Assembly: GCA_022701365.1 (NCBI GenBank)
Contig: JAKUHH010000094.1
Coordinates: 125,043 to 189,042 of the forward strand
Reading direction: 5' to 3'
Source of the DNA: Mycocentrospora acerina
Lineage: Eukaryota > Ascomycota > Dothideomycetes > Pleosporales
Length of the DNA stretch: 64,000 nucleotides
The number at the start of each line of letters is the position of its first letter. Position 1 is the stretch's first letter. Positions 34,761 through 46,152 of this stretch are shown here, piece by piece. The position numbers were made by a program, and so were the translations under genes. The notes under the pieces were generated by a model. That model saw nothing but the letters and a program-made list of their open reading frames with translations. It had not been told where the DNA came from and searched no databases.

Positions 34761-36460
34761 ATGCAGCGTGTGCAGAGACAAATTGGGCGTTTCATGCCCA
34801 GGCAGCCCAATGAAGCTGACATCGAGGCCATGCTGCGCGACTTCAACGACTCGGAAACGATGCTGGAGAAGGTATGTGCAATTTCCATCAATGTTTGTTA
34901 CGGGTGGCATGATGGCAAGCCGCAAACTGGTGGGGTCATGCGTGATCAACCCCTTGCCAACGCGTAATTCCAGCGATAGTTCTTTCTTGTTCCGCTCGCA
35001 TACGACCTGTAGACGTGAAGAGCAAACATCAACATGCCGAGCAAATGACTGATCAACCCGCAGCTTGAGACCTGCGCAAAGCAATGGCGTGATGCATGGA
35101 CCAATATTCTCAACCACCAGCTGGCGACTGTCGAGCATCTACACACCATCTTCAAGCCACTTGGCGACGAGAAAGGCGGGCACTCATCACACGTCGCAGC
35201 CGAGACTCCACAGGCAACATTGGAGCGTGTCGCGGCGCTCCAGGAGGCCTTTGCGGAGCTTAAAACAGACATGCTGGAGGAAGTCAAGGACATTGACAGG
35301 AAGCTGATCGTACCCGCTAAACTAGCCAAAGATGCGCTGAAACCCATCAAGAAGTCCATGAAGAAGCGCGACGACGCAAAGGTGGGAGAAACACCACCCA
35401 AAAACCTTGTCGTTGCTAACACGGCGCCCTGCAGATCGATTACGAGCGCTACAAGAGCCGCTGCGAAGCACTCCAGAAGAAGAAGACCCGCTCAGAGCGC
35501 GAGAACATAGCCTTGGCTAAGCATGAAGCCGATCTGGAACGCTCTGCAGAAGCCTACCACCAAGCAGACGAAAGCCTCCGAACCTCGCTGCCTCGATTGA
35601 ACACTGCGACCTTCTCTCTCCTACCCCACCTCCTCGCGAACCAGATTGTACTGCAGAATAATTTGATCGGAAATCTATACACCGTATTACACCAATACTC
35701 GCATGAGCAGGGATATCCAGACCCACCGCCTGAGCCGGAGGAAGTCATACCAGTCTGGGAGTCTAGCTTCACCTCTTTGCGCATGGAGATGGAGACAGGC
35801 TTTTCATTGTTGAAACAGGGCAAGGCGATCCATCAGCCAATGCGGCTGCCAGACAAGGGCGATACATTGACTGGTCTTGGACTCCGCAACAAAGTCATTC
35901 CCGGTCGTCGCGTAAGCAGCAGTGACAGTGTTCCCAGCGCTGGCGGGAGGCTTTCAAGGCCGTCGACGACACTAACATCACCTTCCGAGAATGGCCCCCC
36001 TCCTGTGAGCTTGTCCAGCAAGCCTTCAATCAGCTCTCTCAATAGCACAAAACCAAGAATTCAGGCAAGCTCTTCGATGCTGAGCCCTACAGCTGGAGCG
36101 GATCAGTATGGTCGTCGACCATCTACTGGATCTTCGTATTCGAACGGCGCCACAAATGGGAATGGAGATTACTTTGGCAAGGTTCCTTCCAATACCTCGA
36201 CTGCGTCAACTCCTGGCACGTCACCAAATCCTGCAGCTTTTAAGAAGAAGCCCCCGCCTCCGCCCCCAAAGAAGATTGGATCGTATCAGTCAGAGTATGT
36301 CACGGCCATGTACGACTTTGACAGCCATACTGCAGGTGACCTATCTTTCAGGGAAGGTGACCGCATTCGCGTGATTAAGAAGACGGAGAGTTCACAAGAT
36401 TGGTGGCAGGGAGAGATTGGGGGTGCGAAGGGTAGCTTTCCAGCAAATTACTGCAAGTGA
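34761..36460 (+). CDS. BAR-SH3 domain protein (amphiphysin/Rvs167-like)
   Basis: Three exons (34761-34871, 35064-35381, 35435-36460) give 484 aa; all introns are phase 0 with donors GTATGT and GTGGGA. The BAR domain spans about residues 10-250: FMPRQPNEADIEAMLRDFNDSETMLEKLETCAKQW, LKTDMLEEVKDIDRKLIVPAK, IDYERYKSRCEALQKKKTRSERENIALAKHEADLE and SLLPHLLANQIVLQNNLIGNLYTVLHQY. A Ser/Thr-rich linker contains a KKKPPPPPPKK motif. It leads to a C-terminal SH3 domain (about 426-483) with YVTAMYDFDSHTAGDLSFREGDRI, DWWQGEIGG and GSFPANYCK. BAR dimers bend membranes and the SH3 binds proline-rich actin or endocytic partners. The N-terminus differs from classical Rvs167, so this is the paralogous fungal BAR-SH3 group and no symbol is given. 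Confidence 0.92.
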
Positions 36461-36886
36461 TCTTCACCAGCGACTGTCACTGTTGATTCAAAGATGGACA
36501 AGCGGTCATGTCCGCATCAGAGGCGACTTTAGGAAAGGTAAGAAAATAATTGTATTTCATGGGTTCCGGCGTCTTGTCGGGGTGATGTTGCCGTAGTCTG
36601 TGGCTTTGCAAAGTACAAAAATAGATTGCGCTCGATTCGTCAGACTGATGCTCAGCCCTGCGAAAGGCTAAGCTTTGGAGTAGTTTGGCCCCCGCAATTG
36701 CCTTCCCGTAGCGGCAGGCTTGTCCAGTAATGCGCGTCAATCGTGGGGCGTATGCATGCGAGAGTCTACCTTCAGCCTTCAGCCGCTTAATCATAAAGCC
36801 TCACTTCTAATTGATGTCTGTTTCACTTTCTTCATACACTTTCCTTGTGTTACCTGCGATCGCTGACATTGTTCGCGTATCTTATA
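36461..36886. other. Intergenic spacer
   Basis: About 430 bp between two plus-strand genes. A minus-strand open frame at 36477-36794 has no recognisable product and is not supported. Confidence 0.4.
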
Positions 36887-38053
36887 ATGACCTTTGAAAT
36901 GTCCTCACAAGCGGTGTGTTATTCATCAACGCAAGACGTTGTCCTGTAGACCAATAGCCTCAGCCTTCTAACATCTCACCAGCAGCACTTTTCCCTCAAA
37001 CCGCCCTTCTCCCCCCGCCCAATCCCGCCGGATCCCCCAACCCTCCCGTCCACCTCATCCACCTCATCTTCCCCCCACATCACATCGGCCCCGCACATTG
37101 CCTTCATCGACACGGCAACGTCACTTCCCCTTGCCCTCCTCTCCACTCTGCCCACTATCGCTGGCAGGGGAAATGATGCCTACCTCACCAACTCGGACAT
37201 CCCACGCTTCCTTGCCTCAGACCTAGACCTCTCGCGCCTCAACAGAATCCACTCGCTTCTCTGGATGGCAGGCCGGCCCATGCGTGCACGCCCCCTCCAC
37301 CGGTACCGCATGATGGGATACGAGGTCTTGGTGACGATGCAAATGGACCTGCATCTTTTGAGATTCTCCAACCGCCTGCTCGTCAAGCCACTGCCAGAGT
37401 GGCTCCTCAGCTACGACTTCTGGAAGCGCTATCTCTGTGACGCGCCAAGTACCGACGAAGCACAAGGGCTGTATAGAAGCGCGTGCGGGTGGCTGGTCAG
37501 CTACGTATGGCTGGTCGTGTCGCCCCTGGACCTCAAGTTTGCGCAAGAGCACGGGTTGCTGCCTGCGTTTGTGACGTGGGCATGGTGGAAAGACTTTGTG
37601 CAAGACTTACTGGGAAACGTGGATATTAATGCGCTTGATGGCGTGAATCCACGGTACCATTTCGGGGACCTGCGCCTCGGGAGGATCAATTCCATCTATC
37701 GTATTCGCTTCTTCTGGAGTCACTTTGTGCGCGGGTATTTGTATGGATATAATCGCTATGTAGTCTTTTTCCAGCGGAATTTCAGCTGGATACTGGTTGT
37801 CTTTGTCTTCTTCAGCCTTGTGCTGAGTGCCATGCAGGTTGGTACCGGGCTGGATGAACTGAAGAATTATCACGTGTTTTTGAGGGCATCATATGTGTTT
37901 GTAGTGTTTAGTATGGTAAGTGTAGCGGCGGTTCTGGGGTTAGTTGGAGGGGTATTCATCGTGATATTTTTGTTCAATATGGGGGCTGCGATCGGACATG
38001 CGCGAAGGGAGGAAGAAGCGAGGCGGAAGATTGCTAAGAGGAGGAATGAATGA
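36887..38053 (+). CDS. DUF6601-like fungal membrane protein
   Basis: Two exons (36887-36913, 36983-38053) give 365 aa. The first is short (MTFEMSSQA, donor GTGTGT). The acceptor follows TTCTAACATCTCACCAG, and an alternative CAG three bases on is possible. The conserved core is SDIPRFLASDLDLSRLNRIHSLLWMAGRPMRARPLHRYRMMGYEVLVTMQMDLHLL. It continues KPLPEWLLSYDFWKRYLC, WWKDF, and NPRYHFGDLRLGRINSIYR. Two strong membrane segments lie near the C-terminus (ILVVFVFFSLVLSAM and ASYVFVVFSMVSVAAVLGLVGGVFIVIFLF), ending in a basic RREEEARRKIAKRRNE tail. This matches the fungal DUF6601 family as I recall it. Function is unknown. The stop codon lies at the start of an AATG microsatellite. The start exon is the least certain part. 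Confidence 0.75.
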
Positions 38054-38084
38054 ATGAATGAATGAATGAATGAATGAATGAATG
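38046..38084. repeat. (AATG)n tetranucleotide microsatellite overlapping a stop codon
   Basis: Nine to ten tandem GAAT/AATG units beginning inside the last codons of the DUF6601-like gene. The stop TGA at 38051-38053 is supplied by the repeat itself. Confidence 0.9.
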
Positions 38085-38254
38085 TAGGTCTAATGTCAGT
38101 AAATATATCTAATAGATTGCATTTTTTTTTGAGAACATGAGATATTTACATGGAGAGGACAGAGAAAGTCTCACTCAAGATATATGTATAAACCAAGCAA
38201 AAATAGAAGCAGTAAGAAAGATGTGGGAATCCTCAACACCAGCCCCATTTACCC

Positions 38255-39000
38255 TTACAGCTCTTCCCTGCCCTCTCCTCCTTCCTTTGCATTCACCTTC
38301 CACCCTTCCACCCAAAATCTTAGCTCATTCCCCTCACCCTCCTCGTATCCAACCTTGCCTACTGTCCTCCCTTCCCCGATCTCATTATCATACGCCTCCA
38401 TCCCTTCATATACACTTGCACAATCCTTTCCATCCGCATCAACCCACAGCGGCAACAGTGGATAGATTGCTCCTGGAGCAAAGAATACCACATCGTCTGC
38501 GACGCTGAAATGGCGTTGCGTGGAGTTTTTGGAAATGTAGGTGTGCATCTTTGGGGGCAGGGACGAAAGCGGCATCTTGATGAGGGTGCGCAGGGTGCCG
38601 TGGGGGTCGGCGCCAGACCAAGTGCCAGGGTAGCTAGATTGGAGGTGGTCAGTTTATGGATCGATGTTTGTACCCAGAAAGGGAAGGGAATAAATTGAGT
38701 GGGGATTAGAGGGACTTACTGCTGCCCATGATAAAAGAGCTTTAGGTTGGACGCGTAGTCCTCGAGGTCAGGATACATTTCCGAGAGCTTGTAAATTTTG
38801 GCCTTGTATGATGTTTTCGCATGGCACGATGTTTGGTGTTTGTCGAGATCTGAGGCGGTCCAGGAGGCGGTCCAGAGCGCACCGGCAGGTGTTGGATCTT
38901 CTGATGCGGCAGCGGCAGAGGCTGATGGAGGTGATGAAGGAGAAGAGGCGCTAACGAGAGCGGAGAGGAGGAGAGGAGAGAGCAAGGGAAGAATGTACAT
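38255..39000 (-). CDS. Small secreted protein of unknown function
   Basis: Two exons (38720-39000, 38255-38633) give 219 aa; the 86-bp intron has donor GTAAGT and acceptor ATCTAG. A clear signal peptide is present (MYILPLLSPLLLSALVSAS), followed by a Ser/Ala/Pro linker to about residue 40. The mature part has only two cysteines (HQTSCHAKT and GKDCASVY), which could form one disulfide. Other stretches are KLFYHGQ, HYPGTWSGADPHGTLRTLIKMP and FSVADDVVFFAPGAIYPLLPLWVDADGK. The C-terminus is glutamate-rich. I do not recognise a family. Size, signal peptide and lack of domains make it a candidate extracellular or effector-like protein, which is inference only. It lies between a membrane-protein gene and VPS34 with no obvious functional link. 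Confidence 0.7.
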
Positions 39001-39469
39001 TGTTGATGAAATTATGGTGTCGACGTGGTTATGGTGTTGTGCAGTTATGGAGTTGATTTAGTCATGCATATGAGACAGTAGTGTATAGTATGAGAAGAGT
39101 TGGATAATAAAGGTAGACTGTCTACAAATCCTGACCGATGAGATGGAAAGCAAGAGGGAGAGAGTCATACTTAAACAAACGATTATTACTATTCCACAAA
39201 CCCCACAAGCACATATCCTTTTGCAATCTTGCATTCTGTCCTTTCCAAAAGAACTGTGTTTGTCAAGTGCAGGTTCGCGATGATCTTCCGGATTCCATAT
39301 TAGCCGCCAGGGATGCGCATACAAACCACGCGACACGGATAGATTAACAGGCCAGATCTCGGCTACACTACAAGCACATGGAACTATGCAATTCAGGAAT
39401 TAGGCTTGTTTCGGGCTTTACGAGGGAGTCAAATCCGTGGCAATCTAGTCATATGTGCGGATGTATACC
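39001..39469. other. Intergenic spacer
   Basis: About 470 bp containing the promoter of the small secreted protein (left) and the 3' end of VPS34 (right). No other feature seen. Confidence 0.5.
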
Positions 39470-42400
39470 TTACTTCCGCCAATAAGTCTGTACAAACTCA
39501 TGCGCCCAATCAATTACCCCGGCTTTCCAGTCCCCCATGCTCTCCTCAATTAGTCTCTCAAACTCCCTCCCCGCTTCGTTCTCTCCCTTGCCTAACCACA
39601 TGCGCTCCTGCACTTTGCGCACACTGCCCTCTCGCTCAACCTTGATGTCTGGAATATTGGCGCCTTGCATGAGTGCAAACAAGTTTAGCAGCAGATTGCT
39701 ACTTTTCCTGAGCGTACTCCAGGCAGTAAAGGAATACTCTTTGAAGACGAGATAATTTGCGTGTGTAGCACCACCCATGCCCTCAATCATTTCGCGACAA
39801 AGCTTCATTTGTGGAGCAAAAGGCTTGGGGTCTCGACCGAGAATGTAGCCGAAGTCGACATGGAAGAAACGGCCGTCGGGTGCAAGAAGAAGGTTGTCGA
39901 GATGGCGGTCACCAACACCCAAGAGATAGGTGATGACGCAGTACCCGGCGCACGACTTTATATAGGTGTCCATTGCCTCTTTGCGGACGCCCAACGGAGC
40001 GGCATCATCTGGGTTGTTGGCGCGTAGGTAGGCAAGGAGAGAGCCCTTGTGCTTTTGGCATGCGGCGGCGATGGACATGGAAGGCACAAACTGGAAAGCG
40101 CCAGCTGAGGTGCTAGTAGCGAGGATGCGGTATGGTGTGAGCTTTAAATCGAGGTTTTCTTTCCGCAGGAGTCGGTCCATGAGTGTGATGATCTGGATAA
40201 CGAGCTGGTCTTGTCGTAGATCGTCGCCGAGCTTGAAGATGATGGGGTATTTGGCGTCGGATGCGGTGCGGAAGTTGAGTACTATTGGTAGCAGGGACGA
40301 CTTCAAAACGTTGCAATCGTCTGTATCGATTCCCGTAATGTACACGGATGGATCTAGCGGCAGCGGCAATGGCTCAAAGTTTGTGAGCTCGTTCTTGGGA
40401 TCTGCCAAGGCCTTCTTGAGGCGGGCGAGTTTTGCTGCCCGATCACCGCCTCCGAAGCGCACATCCTTTGAAATCTTTGCGAGTACAGTGAGCAGCTCGC
40501 CCTGCCGACGAAAGGTGTTGCGTGTCTCGATGCCTTGTGGCGTCGTCTCGAGCTCTACCATGAAGTCGTACTCGACTTTGGCAAAGAGGTCGCGGTGCTC
40601 CGGCTCTTGGTCGGTACTGGTGTCGCTGATTTCGACCATCAAGTACCAGTGGAAGAAGTTGCCAAGGGTGAAGCTATTCGCTGCACGGGTGACCAAGAAG
40701 CGCGCCAGAGACGAGTCATCGCCCTCTCCGGGAGCTTCGTACTTCAAGGCCTGTACGAGCTGGAGAAGGTAGAGTTGCAACTCTTCGTCGTCGGCCTTTT
40801 TGAGCCGTTCAACGGCGTAACTTCGCACCAGCGGATGATCAAAGTGAGGCCCAAGGAGTTCGAGAGCATCATCGACATCGATTTCAGCCCACTTGTCGAG
40901 CAAGGGAGCTGCCTGACGTGCTTCCCTAGGATTCTTCCAATTTACGCACTTGACAAATTTTGTCAGTGCTCGCTTGTCTCGCAGGAGGAAGTATCTGAAC
41001 TTCCAAATGTCGTCTCTCTCGTGCGAGGTGATTTCCTCGAGCGGACCCTTTGCCAGCAGCATGTTGAGCTTGTCTCGCACGTGGACGTTTGGCTTTCGGT
41101 CACGATCCAGAGAGTCGGTCTGCTGACTGCGCATCAGCTCGCGGTGCTTGTCCTCTGCAGGGTTGACTCTGGGACCGATTTCCGGGTCGTATATCTTGAT
41201 GAGTCGGCCTGCATCGGCATCGCCATAGCCGATGCCATCAATGTCTATGCCAGGCCCAAATGAGACCTCGGGCGGCGGTCGTAGCCGGACATCAGACTCT
41301 ACGGGTAGCCTTAGATCCGAGACTGGGGGCGGTGAGTACTCGACGTCTGTGAAGACGATGGCATGGTCGAAGCGCGGGAGCTCAATGTCGAGATAGAAGA
41401 GTTCCGGTTCGTCGTCGTCGTTGCTGTTGCCGTTGTTGTTGTTATTGTTGTTGCTGCTATTATTGTTGTTGTCATTTGTGGGGCTGGCGTGGCTCTGGCG
41501 GCTCAAGGCAGCAGCCTCGGCCTTGAGGGCTTCGTTGCGGATGCGCATCATCTTCTTGAAGACGAGGGCGTCGAGCCACTGGCTCGATGGAAGGTGGCCC
41601 ATTTCCTGCTTCTTGAGCAGCTCCTCGAGCCGCTGCATCTCGGCGACCTGCTCGTCGACGGCGTCGTCGGCCGTGGGCCTGGCGCTGCTCCTGCTCCTGC
41701 GGGCCGGGGCAATGACCCACGGGGTGGTCGTGTTGGACAGGCCGTCGGCTGTCTTGAAGCGATGCAGGCGGCAGCGCTGCCTGCCCATGTGCAGCGTGTT
41801 GTCCTTGTCGAACAGCGGCATGGTGGTGCCGCCAAAGGGCACGGCATGCAGGTTCGAGTCGGCGTCCTCGAGCGGCGACAGGTCCCAGACGGTGACGGCC
41901 AGCTGGGCCGAGGCGGGCAGGTTGGCGTAGGTGGCGGGCAGCTGCAGCCATTCGTTCCAGACGCGGGTGTGCTTGAAGGGCTTGTAGGCCGTTTGGACGG
42001 GGACGGTGAGGGGCTTACTGTCGGCCCAGATCTGAGCGGTGACGTAGAGTTCAAAGTGCGGGCTGTGAGGTGTGGGGTGTCAGTACTCTTTTACTAAAAC
42101 TCGTGCTGAGAGAGAGATAATAATAACAATCACCACTACTACCATCGTCACCACTGCTGCTACTGCTGCTACCTCTTCTTCTGCCGTATCTTCTTCTACC
42201 GTATCTTCTTCTACTTCTTCTATCGTATCTTCTTCTACTTCTTCTGCCGTCTCTTCTTCTACTTCTTCTGCCGTCTCTTCTTCTAATTCTACTACCGTCT
42301 CTTCTTCTTCTACTTCTACTACCGTCTCTTCTTCTTCTACTTCTACTAATACTATGACCACTAGTACTACTGCTACTACTTCTACTACTACTACTTCTAA

Positions 42401-42646
42401 TACTATGACCACTACACACTACTACCTCTCCAACATGGGTACTTACTTTGTGTTGGAAGCGCGGTGTCTCAGGTCTGGGCGCTTGAGCAGCACCGAATAG
42501 GGCACGGGCTTTGGGGTGCCGTCCAGGCGGTCGCTGTGCTGCGTCTCAGCCGGCACTCTCACGACGGGCACGGGGAAGGCCTACATGCGGACGTGGACAG
42601 GCAGCTCCGTCAGGTCGAGCGAGGTGGCGAAGTGGAAGGCTTCCAT
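39470..42646 (-). CDS. VPS34: Phosphatidylinositol 3-kinase Vps34 (class III)
   Basis: Three exons (42585-42646, 42447-42533, 39470-42062) give 913 aa. Vps34 makes PI3P on endosomes and autophagosomes with Vps15 and Atg6. A C2 domain lies near the N-terminus (VPYSVLLKRPDLRH, LYVTAQIWADSKPLTVPVQTAYK, WNEWLQLPATYANLP, PFGGTTMPLFD). A helical PIK domain covers about residues 330-560. The kinase domain has FKLGDDLRQDQL (about 662), the catalytic GVGDRHLDN (about 769) and the activation segment HVDFGYILGRDP. The C-terminal helix WAHEFVQTYWRK is typical. Intron 1 is 51 bp (GTAGGC...CACAG) and removes an in-frame TAG. Intron 2 is 384 bp and packed with trinucleotide repeats. An Asn-rich insert (about residue 250) lies between the C2 and helical domains. 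Expected length is 870-950 aa. Confidence 0.95.
42063..42446 (-). repeat. Trinucleotide-repeat intron of VPS34
   Basis: The second VPS34 intron (384 bp) is several times longer than the other introns here. From about 42120 to 42410 it is made of TTC/TAC/ACT units (on the plus strand, CTTCTTCTACTTCTACTACCGT-like higher-order repeats). Donor GTAAGT and acceptor CTCACAG remain intact at its ends. Confidence 0.85.
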
Positions 42647-43118
42647 GGCTGTGGATGTATAGATCGATGCATGTACATGTGTGTGTGTATGTGTGTGTAT
42701 GTACTTCTATGTATGCGTATGTGTGTGTGTGTGGATGTACATGTGCATATGTGTGTGTGTACATGTGCATGGGCGCGTGCACGTGTCGTCGCCGAGGGCG
42801 CGTCGTATGAGACGTCACGTCTGGCGGGGCTCAGGCATGCCAGGGTACGCGAGGAGCGTCGGCACGTGATGTGGTGAGGTCCCAGTCCACGCCCCCCATC
42901 GCGCTAGCACAGCAGCAGCCTCGCCAGCCTGTGGGAGCTGCAAATGCAAATGCAAATGCAAGCACGTGGCGTCGCGTTGCCTTGATTGCTGTTGATTGCT
43001 GTTGATTCCGGTTTATTCCTTTGGATTTCTCTGGATTCCTCTGGATTCCCCTCGACTCCCCCTCGACTCCCCTTGATCCCCCTCTGCATCCTCACCACGC
43101 CGCGCCGCGCCCGTGACT
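42647..43118. promoter_or_regulatory. Shared upstream region of divergent VPS34 and NSE4
   Basis: 470 bp between the two start codons. It carries an imperfect TG/ATGTGTGTGTA dinucleotide tract (about 42668-42775) and short GCAAAT and GATTCC direct repeats (about 42940-43060). Both promoters must lie here. Confidence 0.5.
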
Positions 43119-43478
43119 ATGGCGCGTCTCAACACCCACCCTTCTGCAACGCCGCAACAGAGCCGCGCGACCACCGACGACACCCTCTACCGCGACCCCT
43201 CCACCGCACCGCGCAATGCCAGGAATGCCCGCACCTCGACCTACTCCGTCTTGAGCCCCTCGCGCTCGACCGCCTCGGACAAGGAAAACGACGCGCCTCG
43301 CACGCGCCAAAGCACGCCGCGCCCAACCAAAAGCCGCCGTCTGAGGACTGCGTCTGGTCGCATGCCTACCCCTGATTCTGGGTCAACCGCTGGTGGAAGC
43401 GCGACCAAACGGCGACGGACAGGGAGCTACAGCATGGCTAGCCACCACGTCTTTGAAGACGAGCAAAACGACGAGGGT

Positions 43479-43515
<37 letters not shown>

Positions 43516-44822
43516 CAGAAGCAGAAGAAGAGGAAGATGAGGACGACGACAACAACGACGACGATGATAATGACACCGCGGCGCACACTCAAAGTGAGCA
43601 GAGCGATGAGAACGAGCACCAAAAACACTACGATCCCAACCAGCCACCTGAGCAGGCCCGCCGTGTCCGCGCTCACTTGCGCGACAATCACCGCGCTCTC
43701 GAGGGTACGTCGTCTCATTGTGGTCACAGGCACAACAAGAGCACTAACCACATGCAGAAAACCGCGACGATATGATTGGAAACAATACTCACCTGCACGA
43801 CATCCTTGTAAAGCAAAACAGCATCTTTGGCAAGGTTCGACAGACAGTGGATGCGGCCGCAGATTCCCGCTTCCTTGTTCACGCCAGTGACTTGGCCTCA
43901 AAGAAGCTCGACAATAGCCTGCATGGGAGTAACGGAGTCGGCATTGATCTAGACAGGTTTGTCTCAAAGTGTATTCATTTTATGAAAACTGGGGGCAACA
44001 TTGAAGATGCCCCCGTCGTCCCAGAAGATCAAGGACAAGATGAAGAAGACGACGACTCCGGCGACGGTCTCGACTGGGCTTTGTTCGGACGGCGAGCATG
44101 CTTTCCGTTCAATAGGCGACCACCAACTTTGAGTTTTCTGCTTGGCCCTCTTTCCGTCCAGAAACGCCCAAGAACAACCCAGCGAAAGGCAAGATCGCAA
44201 CGCCAGCCCTTGGCTCCCGAGACACGACCACAAGAGATCAAAGAAGACGACCGTCAAGAATCTGAAAACTCCAATCTATCACACCTGGTCAAGGGCATCA
44301 AGTCCCATCTGGAGCGTCACATTGAGCGCGCACAGGAAGGAGTCGAACAAGAGCTTTCTCAAATCGGGGAAGACGAGGTCGATGATGAAGACCAGCGCGC
44401 AGCCTGTCGCCGCTTCAGAGTGGATCCAACGGCAACGGGAGAACTTGCCGTTGGGCTTCTCGACTTTGCAATAAACCCGCATGATTTCGGACAGACGGTG
44501 GAAAATCTCTTCTACGTCAGTTTTCTGGTTCGAGAAGGCAACGCAATGATTATGAAGGACCAAGACGGGTTGCCCCTTCTCAGTAAGCCTACTTTTCTTT
44601 GCCCATCTTCATAGTTTCTTTACTAACATGGAAGTAGTGCCAGGAGTTCCCCATGGCGTGTCCGAGCAACGAGAAAAGAACGTCCAGAAAAACCAAGCAG
44701 TATTTAGCATCGACTACCCAACCTGGAGAATGTTCATTGAAGCTTTCGACATCAAGGAACCGCTTATCCCGCACCGAGAAAATGACGAAGCCGATGCTGC
44801 GCCTGTAGGTTGGCATGGCTAA
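43119..44822 (+). CDS. NSE4: SMC5/6 complex kleisin subunit Nse4
   Basis: Three exons (43119-43704, 43758-44582, 44638-44822) give 531 aa; donors are GTACGT and GTAAGC, acceptors ATGCAG and AAGTAG. The N-terminal 165 residues are disordered. They include an acidic tract of 12 Asp followed by Glu/Asp/Asn (43480-43575). The Nse4 core includes LHDILVKQNSIFGKVRQTVDAAADSRFLVHASDLA. The C-terminal winged-helix is diagnostic: PTATGELAVGLLDFAINPHDFGQTVENLFYVSFLVREGNA, then VPHGVSEQREKNVQKNQAVFSIDYPTWRMFIEAFDIKEPLIPHR. Nse4 bridges the Smc5 and Smc6 heads in the complex that resolves recombination intermediates. It is divergently paired with VPS34. The DUF2439 gene in this window acts in a related pathway, but this is not an operon-like link. 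Confidence 0.95.
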
Positions 44823-46152
44823 CCCAGCCGTCACAATGAATGGCGTCATTATGCGACTGCCGTTTATCCCAGCTTTCCCACAGCAACAAGAGCATACAGC
44901 CGACACCACGACGCTCACCGCATCACCTCTTTCCTTCTTCTTCTTCTTCAGAAGTCCTTCTATTGATTTTTTCCAAACGTCTCGGCAACGCGGTTTAAGT
45001 GACATCATGGTCGAACAGGATACTTTTTTAGCAGAGCTGTTCTTTTAGTCGCAGTATTCTCCTCAGTCTAGCTTAGTCTTTTGATACCCCAAAGATTCTC
45101 TTCATTTCATTGCGCATCGCTGGGCTTCCCCCCGCCTGCCAGAATAGATTCCTTGATCAAGGCGTGTAAAGTTTGTTTAAAAATTACATGTTGAGTCCAT
45201 GTGTCTATGTATGTTGAGCTGTTTTGTTCGGTCGATTCCTCTGATGCGTATCGCATATAGAAATGAGACAAGGGGGAAGACACAATTGTGGATTCACCCT
45301 ACTGGAAACTGATACCGACAGTGTACGAAACAAAAGGGCAACTTGGAAAGATGTTCGGGCTGCGCATAGCTTTTTGCATGACATCGTTGCAAAACCCCCG
45401 AGTTCCAAACTATCCGGCTTGATCGCATATTGAACTTTCCTCGAGATCATTACCCTTGACTCCTTTTCCATCCTGTACTGTTTCCTTAGGTGTCAAGACG
45501 AGTGCACCGATTTCTCAATGATCTGCAGGAGTTTAATCTTCTTGCATTCCGCCCTTGCTACACTAACCCTGCCGAACCAGTTTTTCTATTTCACCAAGAC
45601 CACTTTCATAATAATCGTTTCTGAACACCTTCGGATAATATTATTAAGCAGCTGGACAGCATCTTGAAATTAGTAGTCTGGTCTTCTTGCGTGATTTGCT
45701 TTGCCACACATGCAACGTCTACGAGATTAGGTAGTCATCAGGCGATGTTTTCTTGTACTAACGCATATTAGCTGATTTTACAAGGGTTCTCAGAGGGATT
45801 CAAGCATTTCTAAAACACGACTGAAGGGCGATCTACATTCTGCAGACTAAACTCGGCCCTTCTGCCGCTCATGGTCAACTTGCTCGAGCTAACGCGGAGT
45901 CGCCGAAGGTCTTGGTCATTGCTAGTAAACCTAGATGTCGAGGCTGAGAGGCTGAAGGAGGAAGGTCGTACTCTAGATGACTTCCTCCTTGTCCTGTACT
46001 GACATTGCACTGACAAACCAGTGGAAAAGTTCCGCGTGTTCGATTGCCATTAGGGTATAAATACATGTTTTTGCGTAATTCTCTTGGTGCATTCATGCAG
46101 AAGCAGTTATAACAATACCTCTCCATTCATTACCATCACACCAGACGTCACA
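44823..46152. other. Intergenic, no gene recognised
   Basis: 1.3 kb between two plus-strand genes. Composition is ordinary. Short open stretches have no domain or start support. The right 100 bp contains GGGTATAAATA (about 46054), a plausible TATA box about 90 bp before the solute-binding protein ATG. Confidence 0.4.
46054..46066 (+). promoter_or_regulatory. TATA-box candidate for the solute-binding protein gene
   Basis: GGGTATAAATACATG lies about 95 bp upstream of the start codon at 46153, a reasonable position for a fungal TATA element. This is a sequence match only. Confidence 0.4.
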
